A DNA stretch of 64,000 nt from an uncultured Flavobacteriaceae bacterium (GCA_943787365.1 CALSMD010000007.1:304859-368858); one strand, 5' to 3'; numbered from the stretch's first letter, positions 1 through 8,919 are shown. Numbers and translations are program-made. The notes: generated from the sequence alone by a model not told the origin.

Positions 1-1
1 G

Positions 2-595
2 GTACTCACTGCGGAAGATTTAGAAACCATTGCGATCAAAAAAGCAGAGGCTGAAACTGCCAAACGTCAAGCAGATGCAGAGGCTAAAATGAAAGCGGAA
101 GCAGATGCGAAAGAAAAAGCAGAGCAAGAACGCCTCAAAAAAGAAGCGGAGCTAAAAGCAAAAAAGAAACAAGAATTAGATGCCTTGATGGGCGGAATTG
201 GCACCAATGATGGTACCGATACAGGCTCGGAAGGCGATGATGATACTGCGGGAGATAAAGGACAGCTCAATGGCAACCCCTATGCCCCCAGTTATTTTGG
301 GTCTCCTGGAAGTGGAAATGGAGGGGTAGGCTATGGACTTAATGGTCGAGGTCGTCCGTCCAAATCAAAAGTTATTCCCGATTGCGATGAAGAAGGTAAA
401 GTAGTGGTCGAAATTCATGTCAATCAAAATGGAAATGTAGTCAAAGCAATCCCCGGAAAACGTGGCACTACGGGCGATATTTGTCTGTACAATGCCGCAA
501 AAAAAACAGCACTTACACATAAATGGCCTGCAGATTCCAATGCTCCTGCTAAACAAATTGGATTTATGATTGTTGATTTTAGCGTCCGTCAGTAA
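2..595 (+). CDS. TonB-type energy transducer, C-terminal part (5' end outside window)
   Basis: The reading frame is open from base 2 of the window, so the start lies upstream. The visible part begins with a long Ala/Lys/Glu-rich charged stretch (likely coiled coil or periplasm-spanning linker), then a Gly/Asn/Asp-rich linker, then a C-terminal domain of about 80 residues with the pattern VVVEIHVNQNGNV and a conserved Cys pair (DCDEEGK, GDICL). This architecture fits the TonB-like proteins that work with ExbB/ExbD to energise outer-membrane transport. Its stop codon abuts the folC start with no gap, and Flavobacteria often carry exbB-exbD-tonB-folC in this order (family knowledge). No membrane anchor is visible because the N-terminus is missing. 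Confidence 0.75.
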   Translation, partial: VLTAEDLETIAIKKAEAETAKRQADAEAKMKAEADAKEKAEQERLKKEAELKAKKKQELDALMGGIGTNDGTDTGSEGDDDTAGDKGQLNGNPYAPSYFGSPGSGNGGVGYGLNGRGRPSKSKVIPDCDEEGKVVVEIHVNQNGNVVKAIPGKRGTTGDICLYNAAKKTALTHKWPADSNAPAKQIGFMIVDFSVRQ

Positions 596-1813
596 ATGAA
601 TTATTTAGAAACCACGCAATGGCTTTTTTCTCAATTACCACTCTATCAGAATGTGGGTAAATCAGCCTATAAAGCCGATTTAAGTCAAACCCTTAAACTT
701 GCCAAACACCTTAATTATCCCGAACATAAATTCAAATCGATTCATGTTGGAGGGACTAATGGAAAAGGCTCCACTGCGCATATGTTGGCGTCTGTGCTGC
801 AAGAAGCAGGCTATAAAGTAGGTTTATATACCTCACCGCATTTAAAAGATTATCGCGAACGCATCCGTATAAATGGTGTTGTGATTAGCGAAGCGTTTGT
901 GGTGGATTTTGTAGCGAAAAACAAACCCTTTTTTGAATCGAATTCGCTGTCGTTTTTTGAAATGTCTGTTGGAATGGCTTTTGCCTATTTTGCACACAAA
1001 CAAGTGGATATTGCTGTGGTTGAGGTAGGACTCGGTGGGCGTCTGGATTCTACAAACATTCTAACCCCCGAAGTATCAGTGATTACCAATATCGGTTTGG
1101 ATCACACCCAGTTTTTAGGGACGAACCTAGAAGCCATTGCCAGCGAAAAAGCAGGGATTATAAAACTAAAAACCCCAATAGTAGTAGGGGAAACTCAGTT
1201 AGAAACGGAAGGTGTTTTTAGAGCAAAAGCAACCAAAGAACAAGCACCGATTTATTTTGCCGACCAATGCATAGAATCCACTTACCTCACAAGTTTAAAA
1301 GGGGCGTATCAAATTCATAATGTACGTACAGTGCTTCAGACTCTTTCTGTTTTGAATTTGGGAGTTTTTTTAGTTTCTTCAGAAGCCACACAAAATGGAT
1401 TGCTAAAAGTGACTGAAAATACAGGGCTTCGTGGACGCTGGGAAATTTTGGAAACAGCACCAAAAATCATTTGCGATACGGCACACAACAGGGAGGGTCT
1501 AAGTTTGGTGTTTAAACAACTCCAAACCGAGAAATTTCAACGCTTGCATTTGGTGTTGGGCATGGTGAATGATAAAGATGTAACATCGCTCTTAGAACTA
1601 TTTCCAAATCAGGCACAGTATTATTTTTGTAAGCCAAATGTCCCTAGAGGTTTTGAGGCCTCTAAACTGGCACAAATTTTTAAAGATCATGGGTTTCAAG
1701 GACTTGTATATCCATCTGTTAAAGCCGCTTTGAATGCAGCCAAACAAAGCGCTTCACAAGAAGATTTGATCTATATTGGAGGGAGTACTTTTGTAGTGGC
1801 GGAAATAATTTAA
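596..1813 (+). CDS. folC: Bifunctional folylpolyglutamate synthase/dihydrofolate synthase
   Basis: This 405-residue cytoplasmic ligase joins glutamate to dihydropteroate and then to folates, using ATP. The Mur-ligase-type P-loop GTNGKGS is at residues 53-59, and the family motifs GLGGRLDSTN (about residue 145) and TNIGLDHTQFLG follow, with DTAHN in the C-terminal domain. The length is normal for the family. The ATG directly follows the stop codon of the TonB-type gene, so the two are translationally coupled or at least co-transcribed. folE, folP and folD are elsewhere in this window. Confidence 0.95.
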   Translation: MNYLETTQWLFSQLPLYQNVGKSAYKADLSQTLKLAKHLNYPEHKFKSIHVGGTNGKGSTAHMLASVLQEAGYKVGLYTSPHLKDYRERIRINGVVISEAFVVDFVAKNKPFFESNSLSFFEMSVGMAFAYFAHKQVDIAVVEVGLGGRLDSTNILTPEVSVITNIGLDHTQFLGTNLEAIASEKAGIIKLKTPIVVGETQLETEGVFRAKATKEQAPIYFADQCIESTYLTSLKGAYQIHNVRTVLQTLSVLNLGVFLVSSEATQNGLLKVTENTGLRGRWEILETAPKIICDTAHNREGLSLVFKQLQTEKFQRLHLVLGMVNDKDVTSLLELFPNQAQYYFCKPNVPRGFEASKLAQIFKDHGFQGLVYPSVKAALNAAKQSASQEDLIYIGGSTFVVAEII

Positions 1814-1831
1814 CTTTTTATAAAAAACCTT

Positions 1832-1860
1832 TTGTGAATTCAAAAACTAGACTATATTTG
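1832..1860 (+). promoter_or_regulatory. Bacteroidota-type promoter of tRNA-Val(TAC)
   Basis: TTG at 1832-1834 and TATATTTG at 1853-1860 are 18 bases apart, which fits the TTG/TAnnTTTG promoter of this phylum. The box ends 14 bases before the mature tRNA. Confidence 0.7.
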
Positions 1861-1874
1861 CAGTCCTAGAAATA

Positions 1875-1949
1875 GGGCGCGTAGCTCAGTTGGTTCAGAG
1901 CACTTGGTTTACACCCAAGGGGTCAGGGGTTCGAATCCCTTCGCGCCCA
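1875..1949 (+). tRNA. tRNA-Val (anticodon TAC)
   Basis: A 75-base cloverleaf. The acceptor arms GGGCGCG and CGCGCCC pair perfectly with discriminator A at 1949. The anticodon stem CTTGG/CCAAG encloses loop TTTACAC, giving anticodon TAC. The T loop is GGTTCGAATCC-like. The CCA end is not encoded. Confidence 0.97.
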
Positions 1950-1955
1950 CTTCAC

Positions 1956-2249
1956 TCACAATCCTGATGATTTTTCATCAGGATTTTTTGTTTCTATTTT
2001 GCCCAGATAGTTTAGCACAATAAATGTCATTCCACAGAGAAATTGTAGAAAAGAAAAGAAACTAAATTCTTCAAGAGAAAACATGTTTAGGAGTCCGCTT
2101 AGACTGAAAAAAGCGCCATAAATATACCAATACACTTTTTTAATTTTACTCTTTTTTTCTTCAGAAACTCGCATCATACGAAGTGAAAAAAAGTGAATGA
2201 TGGCGATCACCACAAGCACAATAAAAAAAATAAGTAGTCCTTTGCCCAT
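1956..2249 (-). CDS. Small membrane protein of unknown function
   Basis: A 97-residue protein that I do not recognise. Residues 5-22 form a strong N-terminal hydrophobic segment, followed by a basic stretch (RVSEEKKSKIKK), then two more hydrophobic segments around residues 43-58 and 64-82, giving about three membrane helices. The last codons (D-E-K-S-S-G-L) are written in the stem of the tRNA terminator that reads the other way, so the two genes share sequence. It stands alone on its strand, separated from the lipoprotein gene upstream by a terminator at 2291-2322. It is probably a real gene because its composition is clearly membrane-like. Confidence 0.6.
   Translation of the reverse strand: MGKGLLIFFIVLVVIAIIHFFSLRMMRVSEEKKSKIKKVYWYIYGAFFSLSGLLNMFSLEEFSFFSFLQFLCGMTFIVLNYLGKIETKNPDEKSSGL
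1960..1989 (+). terminator. Rho-independent terminator of tRNA-Val(TAC)
   Basis: An 11-bp perfect stem (AATCCTGATGA with TCATCAGGATT) around a TTTT loop, followed by a T run. It lies 10 bases after the tRNA and overlaps the 3' end of the convergent 97-codon gene. Confidence 0.85.
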
Positions 2250-2290
2250 GCTCTATTGTAATATGATTTTCCTAAGGTAAAAAAAAAGAT

Positions 2291-2322
2291 AAAAAAAACC
2301 CACTCAATTGAGTGGGTTTTTT
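2291..2322 (-). terminator. Terminator of the 606-codon lipoprotein gene
   Basis: A perfect palindrome around AACCCACTCAATTGAGTGGGTT flanked by A and T runs, so it could work in both directions. It is 19 bases beyond the stop of the gene at 2341. Confidence 0.85.
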
Positions 2323-2340
2323 AGTTTATTAAAAATGGAA

Positions 2341-4161
2341 TTAATTATCTCGCTTCACATGAATCACACCTGAAATAGTATGTGAAACTCCTTGATAGTC
2401 TTCATAGTCGCCACCAAAATTAATATCAATGTATTCTCCAACACTATTCCCAAACGAGCTTAAATTAAAAGTAATTTCGTTATTGACCTCTGATGGGTAT
2501 ACAGGACAACCTTCTGTAAAAAACAAACCTGTATTTTGGTAATTGAATGAATACATTCCTTCAAAATTAGGGTAATTTGAGTCTAAATTTCCTCTAATCC
2601 AAAAACAAGTGTCCCAGCTTTGATCATTATCAAAATATTGAATATCTATAAAGTCAGATTGGACAGAAACATTAATATTAGAAACAATATACTCTATTTG
2701 ACCATCATCAATACTGTATTGAATAAACTCTTCTACATTATTACAGGCTGATAAGGTTCCTAAGTCTGTTTCAGGACTAGTCAATGTGTAATTAATTTCA
2801 CCCGTGCTTTGCAAATTGTCGAAATCAAACCCTGTAATGCTAATGGAAGCATTTTCAATACAATTAAGTACATTGATTTCATATGTGCCATCTGTGACTA
2901 TGCTATAAAAAGGGATGCCATTTCCAATACTACCCTCTACATACCCATTGACAATTGCATCTCCATCACAGTTGTTGAAAACTCCTGTAATGGTTTCTAG
3001 ATATTCTTCTACTTCTAAGGCATCTAGTACAATGTTAAGTGTGGTGTCCTCACTAAACGGGCCAACCGTTTCAGAAGAATTAGGAATTTCGATGTTATTA
3101 CAAATGTTATGTAAAAAGTATTGTAAATTCAAAGTTTGGTTTGCTGGGATAATACCACAAACTTCTCCAGAGTCATTTGTAATTCCGTATCGAGTTCCGT
3201 TGAATTCACTTTCAATATCAACCTTAATATTACTCAATGGAGTGTTATTGGAGTCCGTTATGTTCATGCATATATTGACATATTCTGTAGGAATATCACA
3301 ATTCCAAAAGGAGAAATGACTAACCGTTCCAACATAATTTGTGCCCTGAAGTGTGGCGCTGCCTTCTTCAATCCAATAGCCTTTTTCTTCGTCAAAATAC
3401 CAAAGTGGGATTTCATTAGGCGCTCCTGCTAAAGTCTCAGGATCTAAAGGGACGGTTATGGTTGCCGTGGTTCCTTCGGAAAGGTTTAATTTCTCTCCAG
3501 TATCGCTGCGTAGTTCTACAGCTACCATTCCAAGTGTTTCCAGCATTCTTGCCTCATTTTGTAAATTTTCTGCCAATAGCATTCCTGGCATTTGTTGTTG
3601 CATATCTTCATCGGTAGGGTTTAATAAATGCAGAGTTACCTGTACATCACCTGTGTAATCACTTCCATCAGCATTGCTATACGCTCCAGAAAGATCCACG
3701 GCAGCACCATTGCTTAAACTTACTGTGGCAGTGGTCCCCGAACTCACGGTTTGAGTCACTGTTTGCGGTAATAACATGATTTGAACTTGGTTGATACCAG
3801 CAGTTGGTACTACAGATCTTGAACCGTGTAGAAACCCTGCTTTTTCTACTTTAACGTAAGCAAACTTCTCGTAGACTTGTGCATCTCTTATGATAAAAAC
3901 ACCGTTCATGTCGGTATCAGTTGTGCTATTTCCAATTTGAACCATAGCCCCACTTACAGGGTTGTTTTGCAAATCGACTACACGTCCCATAAAATCGCTG
4001 TTTGATGCATTTCCAAAGCTTTCTGCTAAGGTCATCGATGGAGTTGGTGTACTCGAGTCATTTGTGCCACCAGTTGGTTCGTCATTACATCCTACAAAAC
4101 AAAAGAATGTTAAGAGTACCAATAAGTTTCTGTAATTCAATAATTTTATTTGTGAAATCAT
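2341..4161 (-). CDS. Surface lipoprotein with carboxypeptidase-regulatory-like domain
   Basis: A 606-residue predicted lipoprotein. The signal peptide ends in a lipobox (FVGC) with the lipidated Cys at residue 25. A linker rich in Thr/Ser/Pro follows, then a carboxypeptidase-regulatory-like beta-sandwich at about 57-135 (GRVVDLQNNPVSGAMVQIG, then TDMNGVF). The remainder is beta-rich with evenly spaced Cys residues and a repeat of the regulatory-domain theme near 295-370. Such proteins are common outer-membrane-anchored surface proteins of Bacteroidota, but the ligand is unknown. It is monocistronic: terminators lie on both sides and the next gene upstream (pdhC side) has its own. Confidence 0.7.
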   Translation of the reverse strand: MISQIKLLNYRNLLVLLTFFCFVGCNDEPTGGTNDSSTPTPSMTLAESFGNASNSDFMGRVVDLQNNPVSGAMVQIGNSTTDTDMNGVFIIRDAQVYEKFAYVKVEKAGFLHGSRSVVPTAGINQVQIMLLPQTVTQTVSSGTTATVSLSNGAAVDLSGAYSNADGSDYTGDVQVTLHLLNPTDEDMQQQMPGMLLAENLQNEARMLETLGMVAVELRSDTGEKLNLSEGTTATITVPLDPETLAGAPNEIPLWYFDEEKGYWIEEGSATLQGTNYVGTVSHFSFWNCDIPTEYVNICMNITDSNNTPLSNIKVDIESEFNGTRYGITNDSGEVCGIIPANQTLNLQYFLHNICNNIEIPNSSETVGPFSEDTTLNIVLDALEVEEYLETITGVFNNCDGDAIVNGYVEGSIGNGIPFYSIVTDGTYEINVLNCIENASISITGFDFDNLQSTGEINYTLTSPETDLGTLSACNNVEEFIQYSIDDGQIEYIVSNINVSVQSDFIDIQYFDNDQSWDTCFWIRGNLDSNYPNFEGMYSFNYQNTGLFFTEGCPVYPSEVNNEITFNLSSFGNSVGEYIDINFGGDYEDYQGVSHTISGVIHVKRDN

Positions 4162-4283
4162 AATTAAAATTAAATTGGTTATTTATTCAATAAATATACA
4201 AATTTTCAAGAAATTAAATATTCTACAATTAATTAGAGCTTAATTAAATCTATATAGAATGCGAGATGAGGTTGTACTGTTTA

Positions 4284-4317
4284 TAAAAAAAACCACTCAA
4301 ATAGAGTGGTTTTTTTA
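4284..4317 (-). terminator. Terminator of the pdhA-pdhC operon
   Basis: The stem ACCACTC/GAGTGGT with a five-base loop is flanked by A8 and T7 runs, 25 bases beyond the pdhC stop. Confidence 0.85.
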
Positions 4318-4341
4318 ATTTATTTTTGAGCATCTTTTTTG

Positions 4342-5964
4342 TTAAACAAGCATGGTCACAGGATTCTCAACATAGCCTTTAAGGGTTTGTAAGAATTGTG
4401 CTCCTGTTGCACCATCCACTGTTCGGTGATCACAAGCGAGTGTGAGTTTGATGGTGTTTCCAACAACAATCTGTCCGTTTTTAACCACCGGTTTTTGAAC
4501 AATAGCACCTACCGATAAAATCGCTGAGTTGGGTTGGTTGATGATGGATGTAAAACTTTCAATTCCAAACATCCCTAAGTTAGAGACCGTAAAGGTACTG
4601 CCGTCCATTTCTTGAGGAGTTAGTTTTTTGTTTCTTGCACGACCAGCAAAATCTCTGACTGCCGCGCCAATTTGTGGCAAGCTTTGCTCATTTGCAAAAC
4701 GCACAACAGGCACTACCAAGCCATCTTCGACAGCAACTGCCACACCAACGTGTACGTGGTTGTTGAGTTTCATGCGGTCTTCAAACCATTGTGAATTTAC
4801 TTGTGGATGTTGACGCAATGCCAACGCACAGGCTTTGACGATGATGTCATTAAATGATATTTTAGTATCTGGTACGGTATTGTATTGAGCTCTAAATGCC
4901 ATGGCATTATCCATGTCAAACTCTACATTTAAGTAGTAGTGTGGTGCAGTAAACTTGGATTCGCCTAAACGTTTCGCAATGGTTTTACGCATTTGCGAGT
5001 TTTTAATTTCTTCGAAATCTTCTTGACCAGTAGGTACAAATTTTGCAGTACTTGCAGAATTTGCCACAGCAGGGGTAAAGTTTTCAACATCGCGTTTGAT
5101 GATGCGTCCGTTTTCGCCACTTCCAACCAATTGGTTCAAAGCGATCCCTTTTTCATTTGCCATTTTACGGGCTAAGGGCGAAATATGTAAACGTCCATTT
5201 GTATTGGCTACGGGTGTTGCTACAGTTACAGGTTCCGCTTTAGGGGTTTCTTTAACCACTGGAGCGGTTTCTTTTACGACTTCTTTTGAAGTGGGTTCAG
5301 TAGCGGCAGTTGCAGTTACAGAAAAGTTAGCAGCGACTGCTGAAACATCGGTTCCTGCAGGGCCAATAATCGCCAAAAGATCATCTACATTTGCAGATTC
5401 ACCTTCTTGTAAGCCAATATATAATAAGGTTCCTTCATTAAAGGATTCAAATTCCATTGTTGCTTTGTCCGTTTCAATTTCAGCTAAAATATCGCCTTCT
5501 TCTACGGAGTCTCCTACATTTTTTAACCAGCTTGCAACAGTTCCTTCTTCCATGGTGTCACTTAAACGTGGCATGGTTACTACAATAACGCCTTCTGGAA
5601 TCTCAGTAGCACTCGTTTCAGTTGCTGCTTCCGCTTCGACTTCTACGACTTCTTCAGTAGTTTCTTTTGTTGTAGTTGGTTCTTCGGTTGCTGTTGGATT
5701 TGTTAATAGGGCAGAGATATCTTCGCCTTCCTCTCCAATAATGGCAAGAAGTTCATCAACTCGAGTTGTTTCACCTTCTTGAACACCAATATGAAGTAAA
5801 GTTCCTTCATTAAACGATTCAAATTCCATCGTTGCTTTATCGGTTTCGATTTCTGCAAGAATGTCACCTTCTTCAACTTTGTCTCCTACTTTTTTCAACC
5901 AGCTGGCCACGGTTCCTTCTTCCATGGTGTCACTTAGTCGAGGCATATTAACTATGATTGCCAT
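4342..5964 (-). CDS. pdhC: Pyruvate dehydrogenase E2 (dihydrolipoamide acetyltransferase), two lipoyl domains
   Basis: A 540-residue E2 core protein that transfers acetyl groups to CoA. There are two lipoyl domains with the ETDKA motif, lipoyl lysines near residues 43 and 167, separated by Thr/Glu/Ala-rich linkers. A peripheral-subunit-binding domain lies at about 260-292 (ISPLARKMA, then GENGRIIKRDV). The catalytic domain ends with the HxxxD motif HRTVDG, with His near 513 and Asp near 517. It starts 3 bases after pdhA. The two lipoyl domains are very similar at both protein and DNA level, indicating internal duplication. No E3 or E1-beta gene is adjacent. Confidence 0.95.
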   Translation of the reverse strand: MAIIVNMPRLSDTMEEGTVASWLKKVGDKVEEGDILAEIETDKATMEFESFNEGTLLHIGVQEGETTRVDELLAIIGEEGEDISALLTNPTATEEPTTTKETTEEVVEVEAEAATETSATEIPEGVIVVTMPRLSDTMEEGTVASWLKNVGDSVEEGDILAEIETDKATMEFESFNEGTLLYIGLQEGESANVDDLLAIIGPAGTDVSAVAANFSVTATAATEPTSKEVVKETAPVVKETPKAEPVTVATPVANTNGRLHISPLARKMANEKGIALNQLVGSGENGRIIKRDVENFTPAVANSASTAKFVPTGQEDFEEIKNSQMRKTIAKRLGESKFTAPHYYLNVEFDMDNAMAFRAQYNTVPDTKISFNDIIVKACALALRQHPQVNSQWFEDRMKLNNHVHVGVAVAVEDGLVVPVVRFANEQSLPQIGAAVRDFAGRARNKKLTPQEMDGSTFTVSNLGMFGIESFTSIINQPNSAILSVGAIVQKPVVKNGQIVVGNTIKLTLACDHRTVDGATGAQFLQTLKGYVENPVTMLV

Positions 5965-5967
5965 AAC

Positions 5968-6966
5968 TTATAATTTATGTTGTAAAAATGGATAATCTTC
6001 TTGTTCGTACACGACGTCGTACATGACACTTTTTTCTGGATATGGCGATTCGTCAGCGAATTTTTCACATTCAGCAACAAGGTCTTTGACACGCTTATCA
6101 ATTACTTTAATAGCCTCTTCTGTTGCATACTCTTCGCGAAGAATGATATCTAAGACTTGTGTTATGGGGTCAATTTTTTTGTATTCTTTGACTTCTTCTT
6201 TTGTTCTGTAGTGTTGTGCATCACTCATAGAATGTCCTCTATAACGATAGGTTTTCATTTCTAAGAATGTTGGGCCATCACCTCTTCGTGCACGTTGTAT
6301 GGCTTCGTCAAAAGCTTCTGCGACTTTAACAGGGTTCATCCCATCTACAGGACCACAAGGCATTTCATAGCCTAATCCTAATTTCCAAATATCAGAATGG
6401 TTCGCAGTTCTGTCAACAGAAGTTCCCATGGCATATCCGTTGTTTTCACAAACAAAAACGACTGGAAGTTTCCAGTTCATCGCCATATTAAAGGTTTCGT
6501 GTAAGGACCCTTGACGGGCAGCACCATCCCCAAAATAACAAAGTGTTACGGCACCAGTTTCATTGTATTTATCTCCAAACGCCATTCCAGCTCCTAAAGG
6601 AATTTGTCCTCCAACGATTCCATGACCGCCATAAAACCCTTTTTCTTTAGAAAAAATATGCATTGAACCTCCCAATCCTTGCGATGTTCCGGTTGCTTTT
6701 CCAAAAAGTTCGGCCATTACACGACGTGGGTCAACGCCCATCCCAATGGGTTGTACGTGGTTTCGATAGGCTGTAATCATTTTGTCTTTGGATAAGTCCA
6801 TTGCATGTAAGGCACCTGCAAGTACAGCTTCTTGACCGTTATACAAGTGGAGGAATCCTCTTACTTTTTGTTGGATATAGACGGCTGCAAGTTTGTCTTC
6901 AAACTTTCGCCAGAGCAACATATTTTCGTACCAATCAAGGTAGACTTCTTTAGTTATTTTCTGCAT
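5968..6966 (-). CDS. pdhA: Pyruvate dehydrogenase E1 component, alpha subunit
   Basis: A 332-residue thiamine-diphosphate enzyme subunit that decarboxylates pyruvate. The ThDP motif runs from GDG at 146-148 to ENN at 174-176, and the phosphorylation-loop region (YRYRGHSMSDAQHYRTKEE) is present. It heads a two-gene operon with pdhC, 3 bases away. The E1-beta partner, which is required for activity, is not next to it; in Flavobacteria pdhB is commonly at a separate locus (family knowledge). The ATG at 6966 is supported by a -7 box 32 bases upstream. Confidence 0.95.
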   Translation of the reverse strand: MQKITKEVYLDWYENMLLWRKFEDKLAAVYIQQKVRGFLHLYNGQEAVLAGALHAMDLSKDKMITAYRNHVQPIGMGVDPRRVMAELFGKATGTSQGLGGSMHIFSKEKGFYGGHGIVGGQIPLGAGMAFGDKYNETGAVTLCYFGDGAARQGSLHETFNMAMNWKLPVVFVCENNGYAMGTSVDRTANHSDIWKLGLGYEMPCGPVDGMNPVKVAEAFDEAIQRARRGDGPTFLEMKTYRYRGHSMSDAQHYRTKEEVKEYKKIDPITQVLDIILREEYATEEAIKVIDKRVKDLVAECEKFADESPYPEKSVMYDVVYEQEDYPFLQHKL

Positions 6967-6997
6967 GCGTTTACAGTAATTGTTTTTAATGTAAACA

Positions 6998-7005
6998 CAA
7001 AAGTA
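6998..7005 (-). promoter_or_regulatory. -7 promoter element of the pdhA-pdhC operon
   Basis: TACTTTTG on the reverse strand matches TAnnTTTG and ends 31 bases before the pdhA ATG. I see no TTG at the expected -33 position. Confidence 0.5.
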
Positions 7006-7057
7006 ATACTTTGATTGATAACCTAAAAAGAGTAGGGGTTAATTTTTTAAAAAAACG

Positions 7058-7540
7058 TTATAGTACGGTTTTGTCAAAGATCCAAGGAAGGATGTTTTCT
7101 ACTGATTTTGAGGCTGCTATTTGTCCAGAAGTTCCCATAAAATAGAGTTCCATAGGGGTGTTTTGTTTCACTTCATATTCTGACAATGCTTGTCTGCACG
7201 CACCGCAAGGCGGGATTGGCTTGGTCGTTGGATTGATGGTGGATCCAGCAACAATTGCCATGCGAAGTATTTTTTGATTTGGAAATTTAGACCCTGCGTA
7301 ATAGACAGCGGTGCGTTCGGCACACAGTCCAGAAGGGTAGGAGGCATTTTCTTGGTTGTTTCCAGAAATTAGTTCTCCATTTTCCAGTTCAAGAGCTGCA
7401 CCTACTAAAAATTTAGAATAGGGTGCATAGGCTTTTTTACGCGCTTCTGATGCTTTTTGTATGAGGACTTGAATAGGATTTGCTAATTCTTCAACAGTAT
7501 CATAAACTTCAAAAGTGGACTCAATTTTTACTTTTTTCAT
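7058..7540 (-). CDS. cdd: Cytidine deaminase
   Basis: A 160-residue zinc enzyme of pyrimidine salvage that deaminates cytidine and deoxycytidine. The catalytic CAE motif (Cys 73, Glu 75) and the second zinc motif PCGAC (Cys 112, Cys 115) are intact. I chose the ATG at 7540 (MKKVKIE): the TTG five codons earlier at 7555 would lie inside the terminator hairpin of the upstream porV gene. It sits between porV and pdhA on the same strand, an arrangement common in Flavobacteriaceae. Confidence 0.93.
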   Translation of the reverse strand: MKKVKIESTFEVYDTVEELANPIQVLIQKASEARKKAYAPYSKFLVGAALELENGELISGNNQENASYPSGLCAERTAVYYAGSKFPNQKILRMAIVAGSTINPTTKPIPPCGACRQALSEYEVKQNTPMELYFMGTSGQIAASKSVENILPWIFDKTVL

Positions 7541-7553
7541 AGTTGTTTTAGAC

Positions 7554-7582
7554 AAAAAAACTATTGCCTAATGCAATAGTTT
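7554..7582 (-). terminator. Terminator between porV and cdd
   Basis: A 10-bp stem AAACTATTGC/GCAATAGTTT with a five-base loop and a T7 run on the reverse strand, 28 bases beyond the porV stop. Confidence 0.8.
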
Positions 7583-7609
7583 TTATTAATGTTTTATAGG
7601 AGCGATCGT

Positions 7610-8878
7610 TTAATATTCGGTGTATTCGCCATCTCCAATATTGAAAGATAAAGAAAAACGCAAGGTGTTTTCTAAAGGGCTTTGTACTTTGGAGGCTGAA
7701 AATAAATAGGACAAATCAATATTGATGGTTGTGTATTTAAATCCGGCACCCATGGCGAAAAATTTACGTGCGCCTTTTAATTCGTTTTCATTGAAATAGC
7801 CAAGTCTTAAAGCAAATGAATCTTGATATAAGTATTCGGCTCCTAAAGCCCATGTAAACTCATCCAGCTCTTCGCTAAATCCACCAGGGGCATCGTTAAA
7901 GGATTGAAAAACACCAGGTAAAAACTCAACATTTGGGTCTTGACCTTCAATGATGACATCGTTGTTTTCGATAGCACCCAATGTATCAGTTCCTTCATCA
8001 TAAACGCCGTTTCCATTAGTGTCTGTATAGTTGTATTCCGTGCCGTAAACAGGCGGCGTTGGCACTAGTAGTTTGGTGACTTCAGCGGTGACATTCACTC
8101 TGTTGTATTGGTCAAAAATAAAATCAAATCCACCACCCAATCTTAAATTGGTTGGTAAGAAATTTTCTCTTCCACCTTCGTCATATTTAATTTTTGGACC
8201 TAAATTTTGAATGGCAAATCCACCTCTCCAACGGCCATTAAAGTCGTTGTAGGCTTCTTCTTCACTCTGGTAATAACCCTGCAATGTCCACGCCAAAAGA
8301 GCCTGCTGCTTTGGCATTGACAGGTCAATTGCTTGAATTTTTAAATCTGAACGCAAGTATACGCAAGGCCACTGCCATGGAAAACTGATCTGAAAGTCGC
8401 AGAGCATAAGAGGCGTCCAATGTTAATTCGTTTGGTTGTTCAATAAGTGGTTCTGAGAATTCGTCTGCTCTTAATTCAATTTCACCAAGAGAAAAATACT
8501 TCAAGCTGACTGCAAAGGCACTTCGTTCGTTAAGTCTATTAAAATAGGTGACATTTCCTAAAAAGATGTCATTTACTAATTTGCTTAAATAGGGTGTATA
8601 GCTAACTCCAAACCCTGATTTTGCTTCTGAAAAGGCGTATTTTGAAGGGTTCCACTGTTGAGAATAGGCATCTACAGAGGTTGCCACTCCCATGTCTCCC
8701 ATTCCTGCAGCGCGGGCATCAGATGCAATAAGAAGAAATGGTGACTCCTGTGGTAATCACTCGTGTGTCTTCATTGGGTATGATCGTGTGTTTGAGCTGT
8801 TACTGTGGTTGAAAATAGCGCGATTAAAAACAACGCACAAATGGATGTTAAATTTTGGTTATTTTGAAATGTAATCAT
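7610..8878 (-). pseudogene. porV: Type IX secretion outer-membrane protein PorV (LptO), reading frame broken by five indels
   Basis: PorV is a FadL-like outer-membrane barrel that carries type IX cargo from the translocon to the PorU sortase. As read, the gene is split. The 1269-bp span starts at ATG 8878 with a signal peptide (LFLIALFSTTVTAQ). Family landmarks then appear in different frames: NEDTRVITTG, FLLIASDARAAGMGD, SQQWNPSKYAF, YLRSDLKIQAID, NAKAAGSFGVDIAG, YYQSEEEAYNDFNGRWRGG and LVPTPP. Moving between them needs a +1 near 8785, +1 near 8742, +1 near 8360, -1 near 8323 and +1 near 8276; the net is zero modulo 3. With these corrected, the product is a full-length PorV of about 420 residues. 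It may be real decay or sequence error; see findings. It lies downstream of porU. Confidence 0.85.
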
Positions 8879-8919
8879 TTTTAATTTTGGTATTATGAAT
8901 TGACAAATATAATGTATTA

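Noticed and set aside
8692..8874. Forward-strand frame opposite the porV start
   Set aside because: It lies over the broken N-terminal part of porV, whose signal peptide and motifs are on the reverse strand.
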